Shown one piece after another: positions 1 to 11,184 of a stretch of 64,000 nucleotides of DNA (position 1 is the stretch's first letter; each line of letters opens with the position of its first letter). Location: NCBI GenBank assembly GCA_963681505.1, contig OY811975.1:10304230-10368229 (forward strand), read 5' to 3'. Under the pieces are notes generated by a model. The model was given only the letters and a program-made list of their open reading frames with translations. It searched no databases and was not told where the DNA came from. Origin of the DNA: Eunapius fragilis (taxonomy: Eukaryota > Porifera > Demospongiae > Spongillida > Spongillidae). The translations under genes and the position numbers were made by a program.

Positions 1-1282
1 ATGAAGTGCATCGTTGCTATCATACCCAGTTGTTATATAACATCGGCAAGGATTAATGAGAGAGCTCTCACAAATGCAGTATTTTGAAAACGTGGCGCAG
101 GGACGACTAAGGTGCGCGCACACACATGCACGGCATTTAAAAGGTCTGATGCAGTTAAGGTTCTCATGCTTTAATTTGAACCTGATAATGAGCGAGAGTT
201 ATGCTTTTTCAGGTCGTTTAATTCGCACCAAATCTAATACCATTGTTTAATTGTGCCTATCGGCCACATCGTTGGGCCTCATTATACCGAGGGGGAAATA
301 TCTATACAGCTGTACATTTATATCTTAATCTGTTATTGCATTTTTCTATAATGCGGCAAATATTAACCCGGATTATACACCACCATTTTCCATGTTCCTA
401 TACGTCTTCTCTATAAGTTATACCTCCAGCATGCATTCATGTATATTTTGTGGGAAATTGCTTAATATAAACGAAGTAAAAAAATACCTCGCGGTTCCAT
501 ACATATATATTTATGGAATCGAGGCAGCGACAAAGGACCTAGCGCATATTTTTTTCAGATTTCAAATAATTTCATATTCAAAGAGACACCTATGTCCTCT
601 ATACATATTTCTTACGCACTGGAAATTAGTCTGTCCATCATGGAGTTACAGGGTCCTGAATTTTTAATTACGCGTGGACTCTGATGCTCCTTCCTGGAAA
701 TTTTTATAAAATGCGCTAGGTCCCTTTTTGCTGCCTTGCCCCATGTGTATACAATTATATACGTTGTATGCATACATATTTTACCGAGCGTTTTGCCCTC
801 CGCCTGAGATAATGGAGCAGAAGATTTGTCCTGGGTGATAAAGTGAAAGTTACGTCAAATTACATAATTTCCAAAGCGAGCATATGGTTATACAGTATTC
901 AAGTATTAAAACAGTGAAACCAATTCTTATCAGTCGCCTCAGCCTCACCCTCATGATGCAGAATGCCAGGGCAATTTTGGCCAGGTGTGTCTCACCAAAC
1001 ACTTGCTGTGACTATTAGTTATTTATAGTGCTTATGTTTTAAATTCATGTATTCTATACAAGTATATGTTTCTTAAATAATAGAAACTAGAATCAGGTAT
1101 GACCAGTCAACACCATGCAATCAGTAAATGGAGGTTGCATCATTGCATCACGTGAAGCGCGTGGTGTATTGTATTTTTTTTCTTCTATTTGCATAACAGT
1201 GTATAGATATATACATGTAATAAATATGTGCAGCACGTGAGTAGGCCGTCCGCTAAGACGCGCGTAACGTCACATGCAACTC
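1..1282. other. Distal left arm, no gene seen
   Basis: AT-rich sequence matched in inverted orientation at 21159-22227. Short open frames here are not conserved as proteins and look like chance. No RNA gene or element terminus was recognised. Confidence 0.6.
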
Positions 1283-1570
1283 TTCTACTATATATAATTA
1301 CGTACCATTTCAAGGGGGCAAAATAGTATCTGCTAGAAATGGTCATGCTTATTCAAAATTGAGTCTCAAAAAAATAATGTGTTCGGGGCAACGACCATGT
1401 GTATTGAAATTTAGCACGAGAGCCAAAACCAAAGATGATGAATATAACTACAGGTAGGCGCGTGGCTAAATAGATACCTGAATCGGCTAACTTCTCCCCA
1501 GTAATACTTGCATATGCCCGTAGTTTATGTAATTGACCCTCCAGCTCTGATTTGCATTGTGCAACAGCCC

Positions 1571-1990
1571 TTAGATCATAAGGTGACACCAACAGCCCGT
1601 ACAAATTGTATCAGCACTTACTTTAATATTTGTATTCTGTGATAATTTTGCTATTTCACTTTCGAGATTGGCGTATTCTGATTTTATATGTAGCTCGTCT
1701 TTTTCAATCTTATCTTTGGAATTGATGGTCAGTTCGTTCTTCTCCACTTTCACTGAAACTTCCTTTAACTGCTGTTCGGCGGGTTTTGGTGACGGCGCTT
1801 CCTGGTGCACTTCGGCGGGTTTTGGTGACGGCGGCTGTTGCTGCGCTTCGGCAGGTTTTGGTGACGGCGGCTGTTGCTGCGCTTCTAAAGGTTTATTCTC
1901 CTGTCCACCGACATATCCCTCGGGAGCAGCATGGACGCGGCTTGCTATTATTGACACGACAAGCACCGTACCAATCAATGTCTTGTACAT
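1571..1990 (-). CDS. Small secreted proline-rich/coiled-coil protein, left copy A
   Basis: A 139-residue ORF starting at the ATG at 1990. It begins MYKTLIGTVLVVSI, a basic then hydrophobic stretch ending near AHA-A, read as a signal peptide. Next come three units of about 12 residues (36 bp) of the form AQQQPPSPKPAE, then a charged region rich in K and E with heptad-like spacing (about residues 75-125) that may form a coiled coil. A perfect GTAAGT donor follows the NTNIK codons, so the exon may end near 1618 and the last residues of the ORF may be intronic. A coiled-coil-like frame continues at 1353-1604 (KSELEGQLHKLRAY), but I could not join it in phase. It has a paired copy at 19418. The family is not recognised. 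Confidence 0.6.
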   Translation of the reverse strand: MYKTLIGTVLVVSIIASRVHAAPEGYVGGQENKPLEAQQQPPSPKPAEAQQQPPSPKPAEVHQEAPSPKPAEQQLKEVSVKVEKNELTINSKDKIEKDELHIKSEYANLESEIAKLSQNTNIKVSADTICTGCWCHLMI

Positions 1991-2038
1991 TGCCTAAGTT
2001 GTGCCGTTATGGTACTGCTGTATGCGGGGTATGGTCTG

Positions 2039-2046
2039 TTTTTATA
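2039..2046 (-). promoter_or_regulatory. TATA box of secreted-peptide gene A (left)
   Basis: TATAAAAA on the minus strand, about 50 bp upstream of the ATG at 1990. It lies in a block (about 1991-2095) shared by all six family members. The other five have TATATAAA at the same spacing. Confidence 0.6.
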
Positions 2047-2099
2047 GTTGCCGAAATAGTGCTTCATGTGGCTTCCTTGTGCCGTCCAAAGGTCGATGT

Positions 2100-3240
2100 A
2101 TTTATGTGGCTTGGCGGAGAATGCGTTTACCGTGGAATGGTGTGAATCAGAAGAAGATACTTGTGAGCAAAAAAAAAAAAAAAACAGATACCATGTCAAT
2201 CATAAATTCAAATTACACTACACTACAATTACACTACGATATCATCTGATGCATCATGTGACACAATACTCATGTCAAATTCGTTCCATAATCATAACTA
2301 CTTCAGCAAGGAAGGACCTAGTTATATTTTTACTGGACTGTCATAACATGACGGCAATTTTATAGCCCCATGTTCGAGACTAACAAAGGATTTAATACTG
2401 ATGCGTGCAGTGGTTATAGGTAGGGGCGATTAGACTTCTTGCATAGGGGCATTTGACACATTACTATAAGTATTGCCATCATTACAACCTGCACACTGTG
2501 CTTGCAGAGGTCTAGCACAGTGTGTAGGTTAGCAGATGTGGTGTGATTTGGCATTATTGGCCGCCAAAGGTCACAGGAGACCGACCCTGCTACCGCCAAA
2601 AAATGCAATAGTGCATGGCCGCATTGAAACGAATAATGCATGCAATCTTCTCATGGCTCATTCAGAGCCCGAGTGGATAGATGCCTTAATACCCGAACTT
2701 AAACTCCACAGTGCCACCAGTGATCCTGGAGGGTTCCATATACGGTTGGGGAGTCTTTATTTAACGTGTATATGCCTCATGCTGGTTAGCAGATTATTAG
2801 ACGGCGATCGGTAACCACTAAGCAATTTATCAACTTTATGCTGTTAGATAATTGAACTTTGTACAACCTCGCTTGTGAAATCCGTACAACTGGTGGGAGT
2901 ATTCATACTCATATTACGTTCCCAGTCCTTATATGAGTCAGTGCATCAGCCGCGTATTGGCATGCTGTGATCTGTTTACACATTATTGACTCACGCGCGG
3001 AAATAAATGGCATGCAGAAGATATGCCTGCATGTACCTGCCGTACATGGGCCGGGGTGATGGGACAAACAGGCTTTCCGTTAATATTATCATTATATTAC
3101 AAGACATTATTAAGATCATACAACCACCATTAAGTCCTGTGCTTATACATTTACCCTTACAAGAGTTATACTGAGAAATTGCGTTAGAGTTAGGTGATTC
3201 GGAATAAAGACGCAGCTGAGAAGCTAAACGTGATCCAAGT
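2100..3240. other. Left-arm intergenic region
   Basis: Matched at 18400-19310 in the right arm. It includes an A-run at 2169-2184 (a T-run in the partner) and, near 2880-3130, a segment that recurs inverted at 7130-7735. Short ORFs are not persuasive. The point near 3067 corresponds to the empty site of the hAT insertion in the other arm. Confidence 0.5.
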
Positions 3241-3283
3241 CAGTCAGGCAAAAAGAAGCCACATGAAGCACTATTTCGGCAAC

Positions 3284-3291
3284 TATATAAA
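3284..3291 (+). promoter_or_regulatory. TATA box of copy B (left)
   Basis: TATATAAA inside the conserved upstream block of the secreted-peptide family, about 50 bp before the ATG at 3340. Confidence 0.55.
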
Positions 3292-3339
3292 CAGACCATA
3301 CCCCATGGCCACATACAGCAGTACCATAACTGACAGGCA

Positions 3340-3411
3340 ATGTACAAGACATTGATTGGTACGGTGCTTGTCGTGTCCATAATGACAAGCCGCGTCCATG
3401 CTACCGAATAA
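3340..3411 (+). CDS. Signal-peptide mini-ORF, copy B left
   Basis: A 23-codon ORF, MYKTLIGTVLVVSI followed by MTSRVHATE and a stop. It is nearly identical over the signal peptide to gene A, and its TATATAAA lies at 3284-3291. The mature part is almost absent, so this is either a decayed copy or a first exon spliced to something not recognised. The downstream sequence matches copy C (after 6365) rather than gene A. The inverted partner is 15248-15328. Confidence 0.4.
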   Translation: MYKTLIGTVLVVSIMTSRVHATE

Positions 3412-3714
3412 GGATACATTATGGTAGAACATTATGCATGTGAGTTAGGGACCGGAAGCCAATGAGCTAGCACTATGATCACGTTTAGCTCAGTTCTCAG
3501 CTGCATTGTTCCAAATCCCAGGCTATCATCCAACTCATACTCAGCATAACTCTTGTAAGGGCAAATGGTAGATCTCTGCAAGCATAGGACTTAACGGTAT
3601 ACACTGGTTATAAACTAATCAATGTCTTAGGCAATAAGTGATACAACCCTCAGTAGCAACAAGCTGGTGGTAGTGTTCAATGTTATGTTCACTGTTCTGA
3701 TGTGTAGAGCTATT

Positions 3715-3847
<133 letters not shown>

Positions 3848-4035
3848 TAAACTTAGGGTTGGAGTTGTACTAATGATGAATAGGTTAAGTGGTTTGGCCT
3901 GCTTTACGCTGTGTTGGTGCATGTGTCAGTGGGTTAACCTGGTGTGTGCACATGCTGTTATTAAGGATAATATGTGAGAAAAATGTTGCCTTATTTTAAC
4001 GCATTGATAAATACAATTCGAATTCAGACCAATTT

Positions 4036-4960
4036 TTAATGTTTTTGACATGATAATTTAGAATTAAATTTGAAATAAAATGCAAGATGACTGCCGATGT
4101 GTGGGCCATTTCTCCATATGCTGAATATGAAGGCAGGACAGTCCACAGGCAGTAGCTTTGGAAAAGGACTTAAGAATGGCCAAGACATTAAAATCAGGAG
4201 GGAGAGTTGCCCCTGCCAGGGTTGGGCTGGAGGCTGCATTGGAAGAGGTCCCTCAGAATGCTTATCCATCAACAGTTCCAAGTTGTATCATTGTTAGGTA
4301 CAATACCAGAAGATGTTAGAACCTGGCATACCTTTCCAAATTGGCCTTCTCTAGCGAGCGAAACAGCAATATAAACAACCTTTGCATGCTCATTATTCTG
4401 GGGAATAGGCTTGGACAATGCATGGCCAATAGTATGCCACCAAAGTGCTTCAAATATACCCCTGGACCAAAGATCACATAAGTGGTTACATGTTTATGAT
4501 GACGTGCTCTGTGCTTGGATGAAGAAAGAATACACTTGGGAAGCATAAAAACCTTTCTTCCCCCAACTCCTACAGCAGACTTCAGGGAAGATGACAGGAC
4601 AGATGCAAATGCTGGTCTTGCACAAGCTGGTATGTGGTGTAAAGTGCTGCACTGAAGCTTGCAAATCTTCAACACCCAAATGCCATCCAAAACTGCAGCA
4701 GTGTCAACAGGCAGTTCAACTGAATTAAGGCTCAAAGGAATGAGTGTATCCCTTCAGGTGGGCGTTATTGTGTGAGGCTGTTACCAGGGAACAGCAGTAA
4801 AAACAGATGAACAAACCATGTTCTTGAAGCCACGTATCTGGGACCAAACCTGGTAACACACCTTGAGCATGTGTTGTTTCCACATAGTGGGTGCAATGAG
4901 CTTGCACTACGCATTGCCTTCTAGTTGTCAATGGATATGAAGATGAAAATGAAAGCAAGG
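4036..4960 (-). pseudogene. Non-LTR retroelement relic (N-terminal/RT part), left
   Basis: Translated on the minus strand in shifting frames it resembles the N-terminal and early reverse-transcriptase region of a large invertebrate non-LTR family. One block has ARPAFASVLSSSL and KVFMLPKCIL (within 4316-4735). The next has an ILKSFSKATACG-like block (near 4140-4200), which matches the ILKSFP-K-TACGPSG motif before RT domain 1. Frame changes and stops show it is dead. The same relic lies inverted at 13690-14671, so it predates the duplication. Family assignment is from memory of such sequences. Confidence 0.6.
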
Positions 4961-5040
4961 ACGGCAGCTGTAAAGAAGTGGAGGGAAAACGTGAACAGAA
5001 AGCCTGAAGTGTGGTAGAGTAAAGTCCTGAAGAAGTCACT

Positions 5041-6110
5041 CCCAGCATACACAACTATATGACCCCCCCTCCCCCCCCATCACACCAATAGCTCTATACA
5101 TCAGCACACACTAGATATAGAACAGTGAACATAACAGTGAACACTACCACCAGCACCCACAGGGTTTATTTGAGGAAAACCTCAGAGTGGGAATTTAAAA
5201 AAATTGTTGAGGGTTGTATCCTTATTGCCAAGGAGGGGCAACAATATGACATATACTGCTCCCTCCGATATATTTCATCCCTATTAGCAATTAAGGGAAC
5301 AAATGACCAACCCATGCACATAATTGTCTCACTTGGTAAAAATTGCTAAAAATTGCTCCTAAATGTTTCAACTATAGTTTCTTCCAAGCCCCCGCCCCCC
5401 CCCTCCCCTCACAAATTTTTTTGTAGCGATGGGTTGTGTCACTTGTTATCCCTTAATAACAACATATGTACACATCAGGTTACCCCACTGACACACCAGC
5501 ACAGCATATAGCCAGCCAACCACATGCACCTAGCCTATACACATCGTTTGACCATCGGTATCACTACAGATACAAATACAAAAACATGAACGCATCACCA
5601 ATTATACACAGCGAGATGCGGCGCCGACCAAGCTACACGAACATGCCTTTTGAAACAGATAGTCGCATAGAATGGCAGAGATCAAAGGGATATTTCATGG
5701 AGTGCCACAATGATGACGTGCTTCCAATCCAATCCACAACGTGAACCCATGCAAGTATTGATAAAAGTGATGTTGATATGTGCCAGTGATCTTACTTTAT
5801 TATGGTAGTTACAATACTCGTTCTTTATGTCGCCCGATGAGTCATACATGTTTCCGACCCCTAAACATAAAATTTGCTGACGCGGTTGATTGAAGGAGAA
5901 TAAGAATAAAAATGGCGGTGAATAACAGTTGGACCGGGTACGAAACGTGGACACGAGTATTTTCGTTCTCTGAATGCGAGCGCTGTTGTGACACAGAACC
6001 AACGCAAAACTGTTCTTATTTGTGTTATCGTTCGATAGCGACAAAGAGATGATGACGTAGTGTAATATTGGAATTTATAACTGACATGGCTTCTGTATTT
6101 TACTCACAAG
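5041..6110. other. Left-arm region with C-runs and a conserved but doubtful ORF
   Basis: Contains C-rich runs near 5065-5090 and 5390-5405 and a minus-strand open frame 5682-6044 (120 codons), whose partner 11185-11547 stays open in the other arm with few changes. Part of that frame (near 5920-6000) belongs to a dispersed repeat seen again around 57200-57330, which argues against a real protein. Confidence 0.4.
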
Positions 6111-6210
6111 TATCTTCTTTCTGATGCACAACATATCTTGGTAAATTCTCCGCCATACTATTGACCTTTGCACGGCACAGGAAAGCCTCATTAGGCACTA
6201 TTTCGGCAAC

Positions 6211-6218
6211 TATATAAA
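6211..6218 (+). promoter_or_regulatory. TATA box of copy C (left)
   Basis: TATATAAA, 49-56 bp before the ATG at 6267, in the conserved family promoter block. Confidence 0.55.
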
Positions 6219-6266
6219 CAGACCATACCCCCGCATACAGCAGTACCATAACGGCACAACTAAGCA

Positions 6267-6365
6267 ATGTACAAGACATTGATTGGTACGGTGCTTGTCG
6301 TGTCCATAATGGCAAGCCGTGTCCATGCTACCGAGGAGGACAAATTAGGATATTTAATGTGGTAG
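6267..6365 (+). CDS. Signal-peptide mini-ORF, copy C left
   Basis: A 32-residue ORF: signal peptide MYKTLIGTVLVVSI..., a likely cleavage after VHA, then a short acidic tail TEEDKLGYLMW and a stop. The promoter and leader are nearly identical to genes A and B, while the mature part is unrelated to the proline-rich gene A. It could encode a ten-residue secreted peptide or be a truncated relic. A 30-bp minisatellite follows. The partner is 10842-10964. Confidence 0.4.
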   Translation: MYKTLIGTVLVVSIMASRVHATEEDKLGYLMW

Positions 6366-6391
6366 AACACTATGCATGGGAATTAGGGACT

Positions 6392-6508
6392 GGAAGCCAA
6401 TGAGCTAGCAATAAAATCACGTGAAGCCAATGAGCTAGCACTATGATCACGTGAAGCCAATGAGCTAGCACTAAGATCACGTGAAGCCAATGAGCTAGCA
6501 CTATTATC
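6392..6508. repeat. 30-bp minisatellite (left)
   Basis: Four units of about 30 bp containing GAAGCCAATGAGCTAGCA and ending in a TCAC/GTGA motif. The inverted partner is at 10738-10854. Confidence 0.85.
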
Positions 6509-6804
6509 GTTTAGCTCAGTTCTCAGCTGCGTTGTTCCGAATCCCAGGCTATCATCCAACTCACACTCAGCATAACTCTTGTAAGGGCAAATGTTATATC
6601 TCTGCAAGCATAGGACTTAAAGGTGTACACTGGTTATAAACCAATCAATGTCTTTGGCAATAAGTGATACAGCCCTAGAGTTGCCTTAGCAACAACATTT
6701 TGAAGGTTTTCCTCAAAGAAACCCTGTGTGTGGGACTGTCTGCTGGTGGTAGTGTTCACTGTTATGTTCGCTTGTTCTAGTGTGTGCTGAAGTGTAGAGC
6801 TATT

Positions 6805-6806
<2 letters not shown>

Positions 6807-6861
<55 letters not shown>

Positions 6862-6884
6862 GTGTGTGTGCGTGTGTGTGTGTG
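6807..6884. repeat. (GT)n microsatellite
   Basis: Interrupted GT array. The inverted partner (CA)n is at 10346-10440. Confidence 0.9.
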
Positions 6885-6989
6885 TAGTTTTGGAATCTTT
6901 CTTTCTTGGAGGATGTGCAATTTATTTTTGTGATGTGTTGACAGGCTACTTCTAGATCTGCTCACCTAGAGATGCCGGGAAGCCTTGCA

Positions 6990-7110
6990 TACAAGTAATA
7001 AAGACATTCCTCTATGAGAAAGTTGATGGCATATAGAATTGGAAGACAAAAAGGAAGGAAATAAGGGCTAATATAATAAGGGGAAATGTAATACGCACAC
7101 AGTTGTCTTG
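6990..7110. mobile_element. Relic end of the ACAAGTAATAAA fold-back MITE family
   Basis: Carries the terminal motif ACAAGTAATAAAGACATTC, then a stretch like CTATGAGAAAGTTGATGG, matching the ends of the complete copy at 55979-56253. The same relic appears inverted at 10140-10245. Confidence 0.5.
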
Positions 7111-7129
7111 TAAGAGCAAATCTGCAAGC

Positions 7130-7735
7130 CAGGACTTAACAGCATACACTGGTTGTATAATCTTGATAATACCTTGTAATATAATGTGAAATATAATAAC
7201 GGAGAGCCTGTTTGTCCAATTACCCGGCCCATGAACAGCAGGTACATGCAGGCATGCATATATCTTCTGCATAACATTTATTTCCGCGCGTGAGTCAATA
7301 ATGTGCAAAGAGATCACAGCATGCAAATAGACGGCTGACGCACACTCTTATAATTAAGGACTGGGAAGGTAATATGAGTATGAATACTCCCACCAGTTGT
7401 ACAGATTCCGCAAGCGAGGTTGTACAAATTAAGATCAATTATCTAACAGCATAAAGTTCATAAAGTGCTAGGTTATATTTGTGGTGTCTAATAATCTGCT
7501 AGCCAGCATGCAATAGGAGGCATATACACGTTAAATATCCTTCCCAACCGCCGTGTACGGCAGGTACAAACATGCAGGCATATCTTCTGCATACCATTTA
7601 TTTCCGCGCGTGAGTCAATACAATGTGTAAACAGATCACAGCATGCATATAGACGGCTGACGCACTCATGTAAGGACTGGGAACGTAATATGAGTATGAA
7701 TATACTCCCACCAGTTGTACCTGGCACATGGCCAG
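7130..7735. repeat. Duplicated segment inside the left arm
   Basis: Two related stretches (about 7130-7460 and 7490-7735) share the text around the ATTTATTTCCGCGCGTGAGT motif, and both are inverted copies of 2880-3130. The arm is therefore itself a mosaic of smaller direct and inverted duplications. Confidence 0.6.
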
Positions 7736-7960
7736 CTGGCCATGGTGGCTACCTGCACGCTACTAACCTTTGCATGTTGTATGCAGCCCAACTATCAGGG
7801 ATTATTATAACTTGGCTAACTATTTAATTTCGATCCGTAGCTAGCTAGCTAGCTTCGTAGCAAACTGTGACATATATAGAAATGCGCATAACTTATGAGG
7901 TTGCAAAAAGTTCATTTTTCTATGACAGCATATAAAGTTCATGCTTAAACGATCGCGCAT

Positions 7961-8304
7961 ATGGGCGCTTATTGCATGGCATTCTCCTTCCTTCTCCAGC
8001 ACGTACACGCTGCCCAAGGCAAGCAGGCCAGTGAAGCCACAAAGTCTCAAGTCCCTCCAGAGATAGTCACTCCCATATACTCTGTGGGTACGCCATAGCT
8101 AGCTAGCTACGTTATGCTCTCTATCGTGGCCCTATAGATGAGAGAAAGAGGCTGGATGGGTTCCTGCTGTGGTCACTAAGGTGTTTGGTACTCGCAGTGT
8201 CATTGTGAGGGTATTTCCACGTGGTATAGCACTTGGCGACGACACATAGAGCAGCTCTGTCCACGTTACGGGGCTCACGAGGATGCAGACCCTGCATGGA
8301 GGGG
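7961..8304 (+). pseudogene. Ty3/gypsy-like integrase C-terminal relic, left
   Basis: Frames around 8090-8304 read like the end of a gypsy integrase: a CYALYRGP block, then WRRHIEQLCPRYG near 8235-8275, which matches the usual WRRHVDQLRPR motif. Stops and frameshifts are present. It ends at the centre of inverted repeat A; the right-arm copy runs on the minus strand from about 9084. Confidence 0.55.
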
Positions 8305-8739
8305 AGTTTGAGAACTATTATTTTTTAAAAATTTTAAAAAAACACACCAGCGGTGGAAGCACTTTGTTTACGCAGCCGATATTGCATGATACAAAGGAAG
8401 AGATTATTTGTCCTATGTGTGACAGTGTGAGAGTGGGGGGAGGGGTTGTCCGCGGGATTCAGTGGTTCAGGTCGTATTATGTATAATAATAGTTCCAGGT
8501 TTAATGAATAAGGAACCCCCCCAGTTTACAACCAGCCTACGGGCCTGTAAGAGAAAGGGTTCGTTGGTGCGTTGTCTAGTTGACTGTCTTCGACCAGTGA
8601 GAAGGTGAGGATTGCAGTACCTTTGCATGGGTTGAGCAGCTTTATCTGTAGAAATGAGAGGTACTTGGGTGTCATGCATGGAGGTTGCCACCTCTGGTTG
8701 GTGATCCCGAAAGTGGTTCCACAGGGGCAGCTGATACGT
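8305..8739. other. Unique spacer at the centre of inverted repeat A
   Basis: About 435 bp with no inverted partner. Read on the minus strand it continues directly from the gypsy-like integrase relic of the right arm, so the left arm was joined to one point inside that element. It holds an AT-rich stretch near 8320-8340 and no convincing gene. Confidence 0.7.
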
Positions 8740-9084
8740 CCCCTCCATGCAGGGTCTGCATCCTCGTGAGCCCCGTAACGTGGACAGAGCTGCTCTATGT
8801 GTCGTCGCCAAGTGCTATACCACGTGGAAATACCCTCACAATGACACTGCGAGTACCAAACACCTTAGTGACCACAGCAGGAACCCAACTAGCCTCTTTC
8901 TCTCATCTATAGGGCCACGATAGAGAGCATAACATGGCGTGCCCACAGAGTATATGGGAGTGACTATCTCAGGAGGGACTTGAGACTTTGTGGCTTCACT
9001 GGCTTGCTTGCCTTGGGCAGCGTGTACGTGCTGGAGAAGGAAGGAGAATGCCATGCAATAAGCGCCCATATGCGCGATCAGTAA
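8306..9084 (-). pseudogene. Ty3/gypsy-like integrase C-terminal relic, right, running into the spacer
   Basis: Same relic as 7961-8304 in inverted orientation, continuing a further 430 bp through the spacer towards what would be the element's 3' end. Not functional: frames shift and stops occur. Assignment rests on the WRRHIEQL-type motif. Confidence 0.5.
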
Positions 9085-9534
9085 CCAAATTTAAGCATGA
9101 ACTTTATATGCTGTCATAGAAAAATGAACTTTTTGCAACTTCATAAATTATGCGCATTTCTATATATGTCACAGTTTGCTACGAAGCTAGCTAGCTAGCT
9201 ACGGATCGAAATTAAATAGCTAGCCAAGTTATAATAATCCCTGAGAGTTGGGCTGTATACAACATGCAAAGGTTAGTAGCGTGCAGGTAGCCACCATGGC
9301 CAGCTGGCCATGTGCCAGGTACAACTGGTGGGAGTATATTCATACTCATATTACGTTCCCAGTCCTTACATGAGTGCGTCAGCCGTCTATATGCATGCTG
9401 TAATCTGTTTACACATTATATTGACTCACGCGCGGAAATAAATGGTATGCAGAAGATATATGCATGCCTGCATGTACCTGCTGTTCATGGGCCGGGTAAT
9501 TGGACAAACAGGCTCTCCGTTATTATATTTCACA

Positions 9535-10039
9535 CTAGCGTGTCCCCGTGAAAAATCACGGGCTGATTATCCGTCTCGCTGTTATTCGTCTCGCTATTCA
9601 TTTGCCAGATGAACAGTTGGTCTACCTCCTAGCTCCTTTATTTTTACCGGCTGTTTTACCAAATGTTGCATATATAATCTATCACCTGTTCTAATATACG
9701 GTTACTACGAAACCTCTATAACATGCCCGCGCAATTTCCAGATAGTAACTACATGTTCTCGGCCTGTACGATGAGACTTGAGAGTGAACCACAATAGTGT
9801 AGCATTTATTCTTTCAGCATATGTGCAGTTTCGCCCCCTCCCCTTCTTTGAATTCAAGAAATATGATATTAAATGTGAAGTGGAAACCAGCTGTCATTGC
9901 ACCGCCTTTTGTGTGGGAGGTGGTCGTTCCTATTGGTAGCTAGGTACGCGTACATACCTAGCAACCAATAGGCGAGTATATAAATGAGTTACGCGAACGT
10001 ACGTACGTACGTACGTACGATGGAAATTATAGTATTCTA
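9535..10039 (-). mobile_element. Non-autonomous Helitron-like element
   Basis: A 505-bp insertion seen only in the right arm; the empty site is intact in the left arm near 7180. On the minus strand its 3' end is CTAG, preceded about 6 bp upstream by a 7-bp stem hairpin (CCCGTGA, loop TTTT, TCACGGG; plus positions 9545-9562). It sits between an A and a T with no target duplication. These are Helitron hallmarks. The 5' end reads TAGAATACT rather than the usual TC, so the class is probable but not certain. It contains a short ACGT-repeat run near 10000-10020. Confidence 0.6.
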
Positions 10040-10139
10040 TTATATTACAAGGCATTATCAAGATTATACAACCAGTGTATGCTGTTAAGTCCTGGCTTGC
10101 AGATTTGCTCTTACAAGACAACTGTACATGTGTGCGTAT

Positions 10140-10245
10140 TACATTTCCCCTTATTATATTAGCCCTTATTTCCTTCCTTTTTGTCTTCCAATTCTATATG
10201 CCATCAACTTTCTCATAGAGGAATGTCTTTATTACTTGTATGCAA
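10140..10245. mobile_element. Relic end of the fold-back MITE family (right arm)
   Basis: Inverted partner of 6990-7110, with a CATCAACTTTCTCATAGAG motif then TCTTTATTACTTGT. Confidence 0.5.
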
Positions 10246-10342
10246 GGCTTCCCGGCATCTCTAGGTGAGCAGATCTAGAAGTAGCCTGTCAACACATCAC
10301 AAGAATAAATTGCACATCCTCCAAGAAAGAAATATTCCAATA

Positions 10343-10345
<3 letters not shown>

Positions 10346-10383
<38 letters not shown>

Positions 10384-10390
10384 CACACAC

Positions 10391-10440
<50 letters not shown>
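10346..10440. repeat. (CA)n microsatellite
   Basis: Interrupted CA array, inverted partner of 6807-6884. Confidence 0.9.
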
Positions 10441-10441
<1 letters not shown>

Positions 10442-10737
10442 AATAGCTCTACACTTCAGCACACACTAGAACAGCGAACATAACAGTGAACACTACCACC
10501 AGCAGACAGTCCCACACACAGGGTTTCTTTGAGGAAAACCTTCAAAATGTTGTTGCTAAGGCAACTCTAGGGCTGTATCACTTATTGCCAAAGACATTGA
10601 TTGGTTTATAACCAGTGTACACCGTTAAGTCCTATGCTTGCAGAGATATAACATTTGCCCTTACAAGAGTTATGCTGAGTGTGAGTTGGATGATAGCCTG
10701 GGATTCGGAACAACGCAGCTGAGAACGGAGCTAAACG

Positions 10738-10854
10738 ATAATAGTGCTAGCTCATTGGCTTCACGTGATCATAGTGCTAGCTCATTGGCTTCACGTGATC
10801 ATAGTGCTAGCTCATTGGCTTCACGTGATTATATTGCTAGCTCATTGGCTTCCA
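10738..10854. repeat. 30-bp minisatellite (right)
   Basis: Inverted partner of 6392-6508, about four units. Confidence 0.85.
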
Positions 10855-10964
10855 GTCCCTAATTCCCATGCATAGTGTTCTACCACATTAAATATCCTAA
10901 ATCGTCCTCCTCGGCTTGCCATTATGGACACGACAAGCACCGTACCAATCAATGTCTTGTACAT
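10842..10964 (-). CDS. Signal-peptide mini-ORF, copy C right
   Basis: ATG at 10964. The same leader MYKTLIGTVLVVSIMASR, then a deletion of the VHAT codons changes the frame and the ORF runs 40 residues before stopping in the minisatellite. The leader thus loses its cleavage site, which suggests decay. TATA lies at 11013-11020. Partner of 6267-6365. Confidence 0.35.
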   Translation of the reverse strand: MYKTLIGTVLVVSIMASRGGRFRIFNVVEHYAWELGTGSQ

Positions 10965-11012
10965 TGCTTAGTTGTGCCGTTATGGTACTGCTGTATGCGG
11001 AGGTATGGTCTG

Positions 11013-11020
11013 TTTATATA
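11013..11020 (-). promoter_or_regulatory. TATA box of copy C (right)
   Basis: TATATAAA on the minus strand, 49-56 bp before the ATG at 10964. Confidence 0.5.
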
Positions 11021-11184
11021 GTTGCCGAAATAGTGCTTCATGTGGCTTCCCTGTGCCGTGCAAAGATCAATAGTATGGCGGAGAATTTACCAAGGTATGT
11101 TGTGCATCAGAAAGAAGATACTTGTGAGTAAAATACAGAAGCCATGTCAGTTATAAATTCCAATTACACTACGTCATCATCTCT

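Noticed and set aside
4316-4735. A conserved 139-residue protein kept in both arms
   Set aside because: The sequence matches a retroelement N-terminal region in mixed frames. Conservation simply reflects the duplication.
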